NCBI GenBank assembly: GCA_000708835.1
Contig: DF237733.1
Coordinates: 1-32,913 of the forward strand
Source: Klebsormidium nitens
Taxonomy: Eukaryota; Streptophyta; Klebsormidiophyceae; Klebsormidiales; Klebsormidiaceae
Length of the DNA: 32,913 bases
Direction of reading: 5' to 3'
The notes under the pieces were generated by a model, which was not told the origin of the DNA, did not search any database, and was given only the letters and a program-made list of their open reading frames with translations. Shown one piece after another: positions 32,278-32,913 of the stretch. Both the position numbers and the translations under genes were made by a program. The first letter of the stretch is position 1. The number at the start of each line of letters is the position of its first letter.

Positions 32278-32913
32278 CTTCCTCAGGAGACTCAGGGCGC
32301 ACGCAGGCGCAACGACCGGACTAGATGAATACCCTTCTTGTATACGGTATCTAGTAAGAGAAAAGTGTGAGCCTGGTGATCATAACTCCACGTTCTTCGT
32401 TTCCTCAAGGAGTGTTGTAAGACTTATGCATGGCACACCTCAAAGGGCAGATGAAGCCATGAACCCCACAATTCGGCTGATTGTCGCCATTGATGGCAGT
32501 AGAGTGCAGCCAGCAGCTTTGCGCATATCGGTTCCAACATGTACGTTGCGTCACCTGATGATGCAGAATCCACACGCAGAGCTGCAGAATGTAACCTGCC
32601 AAGACGGGCCAACCAATACTTGCCTGGTTCACGTAGGTCGACGAACGCGCATGACAGCGTCTGCGAATGAACTGCACTTCGTCGACTTGCAGCACACCCA
32701 ATAGAAGCCCAGCCTGCGTCCGCGTTCGCTTACAGTAGCTACTGTAACTGACTGTAACCACAGACTCCTGCAAATCATCTGAAGCTTAGAAGATACCCTA
32801 GAGCGAGGACAAAAAGAAGCAGTCTTCGTAGGAGGCACTATTGGACGGTGTCAGTGTGCGTCAGCTTCAAGAACGGCGAAGTTTCGCAGCCCTTGAGACT
32901 TCTGTAGAATCAT
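32278..32913. other. Upstream region of the second MYND gene to the window edge
   Basis: This is the expected promoter and 5' UTR of the minus-strand MYND gene. Overlapping short frames on both strands show no protein-like signal. The one notable structure is the 18-bp palindrome at 32730-32747. Confidence 0.4.
32730..32747. promoter_or_regulatory. Perfect 18-bp palindrome
   Basis: TTACAGTAGCTACTGTAA is its own reverse complement over all 18 bases and is followed by a partial echo (ACTGACTGTAAC). It lies 453 bp upstream of the minus-strand MYND start codon. Palindromes of this length can be binding sites for dimeric regulators, but no known site is recognised, so the role is speculative. Confidence 0.3.

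Noticed and set aside
1-32913. CRISPR arrays, bacterial operons, rRNA genes
   Set aside because: No regularly spaced direct repeats with unique spacers, no Shine-Dalgarno-linked gene strings and no rRNA-like sequence were seen; all the complete gene models except the Sel1 remnant contain introns.

Overview
The window is nuclear DNA from a eukaryote of the green lineage. The evidence is introns with GT..AG borders in almost every gene, a large P-type pentatricopeptide-repeat (PPR) protein with a probable organelle-targeting leader, plant-type telo-box motifs (AAACCCTAA), Kozak-like start contexts, and no bacterial operon structure. A streptophyte alga such as Klebsormidium would fit, but that is inference and not shown by the sequence.

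Layout from left to right. (1) The 5' end of an unrecognised minus-strand gene runs off the left edge (1-97). It is divergent from (2) a seven-exon plus-strand gene (663-6681) for a secreted SMP-30/gluconolactonase-type beta-propeller. The spacer between them carries a short insertion with a poly-A tail and 15-bp target-site duplications. (3) A convergent spacer (6682-8241) leads to a 14-exon minus-strand gene (8242-17855) for a 925-residue WD40 protein. (4) A divergent spacer with a telo-box (17856-18754) leads to a three-exon PPR gene on the plus strand (18755-24000). (5) A decayed Sel1-repeat gene lies on the minus strand (24905-26348). (6) Two paralogous MYND zinc-finger genes point towards each other: plus 27266-29131 and minus 30435-32277. 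Both are cut by an intron at the same codon and phase inside the finger.

No pathway links these genes; they look like ordinary unlinked neighbours. All spliced models were built by hand and each closes in frame (424, 925, 1265, 408 and 439 residues), which is good support for the junctions.

The most unusual signal is structural. In two unrelated genes on opposite strands, the 3' splice site and the first codons of an exon have been duplicated in tandem into the preceding intron. In the gluconolactonase-like gene, two such decoy acceptors remain intact and in frame with no stop codon, so longer isoforms are possible. In the WD40 gene the upstream copies are decaying. The Sel1 remnant is also notable because every in-frame stop in its lost 3' part is TGA. 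I see no defence system, CRISPR array, operon or clearly new multi-gene system.
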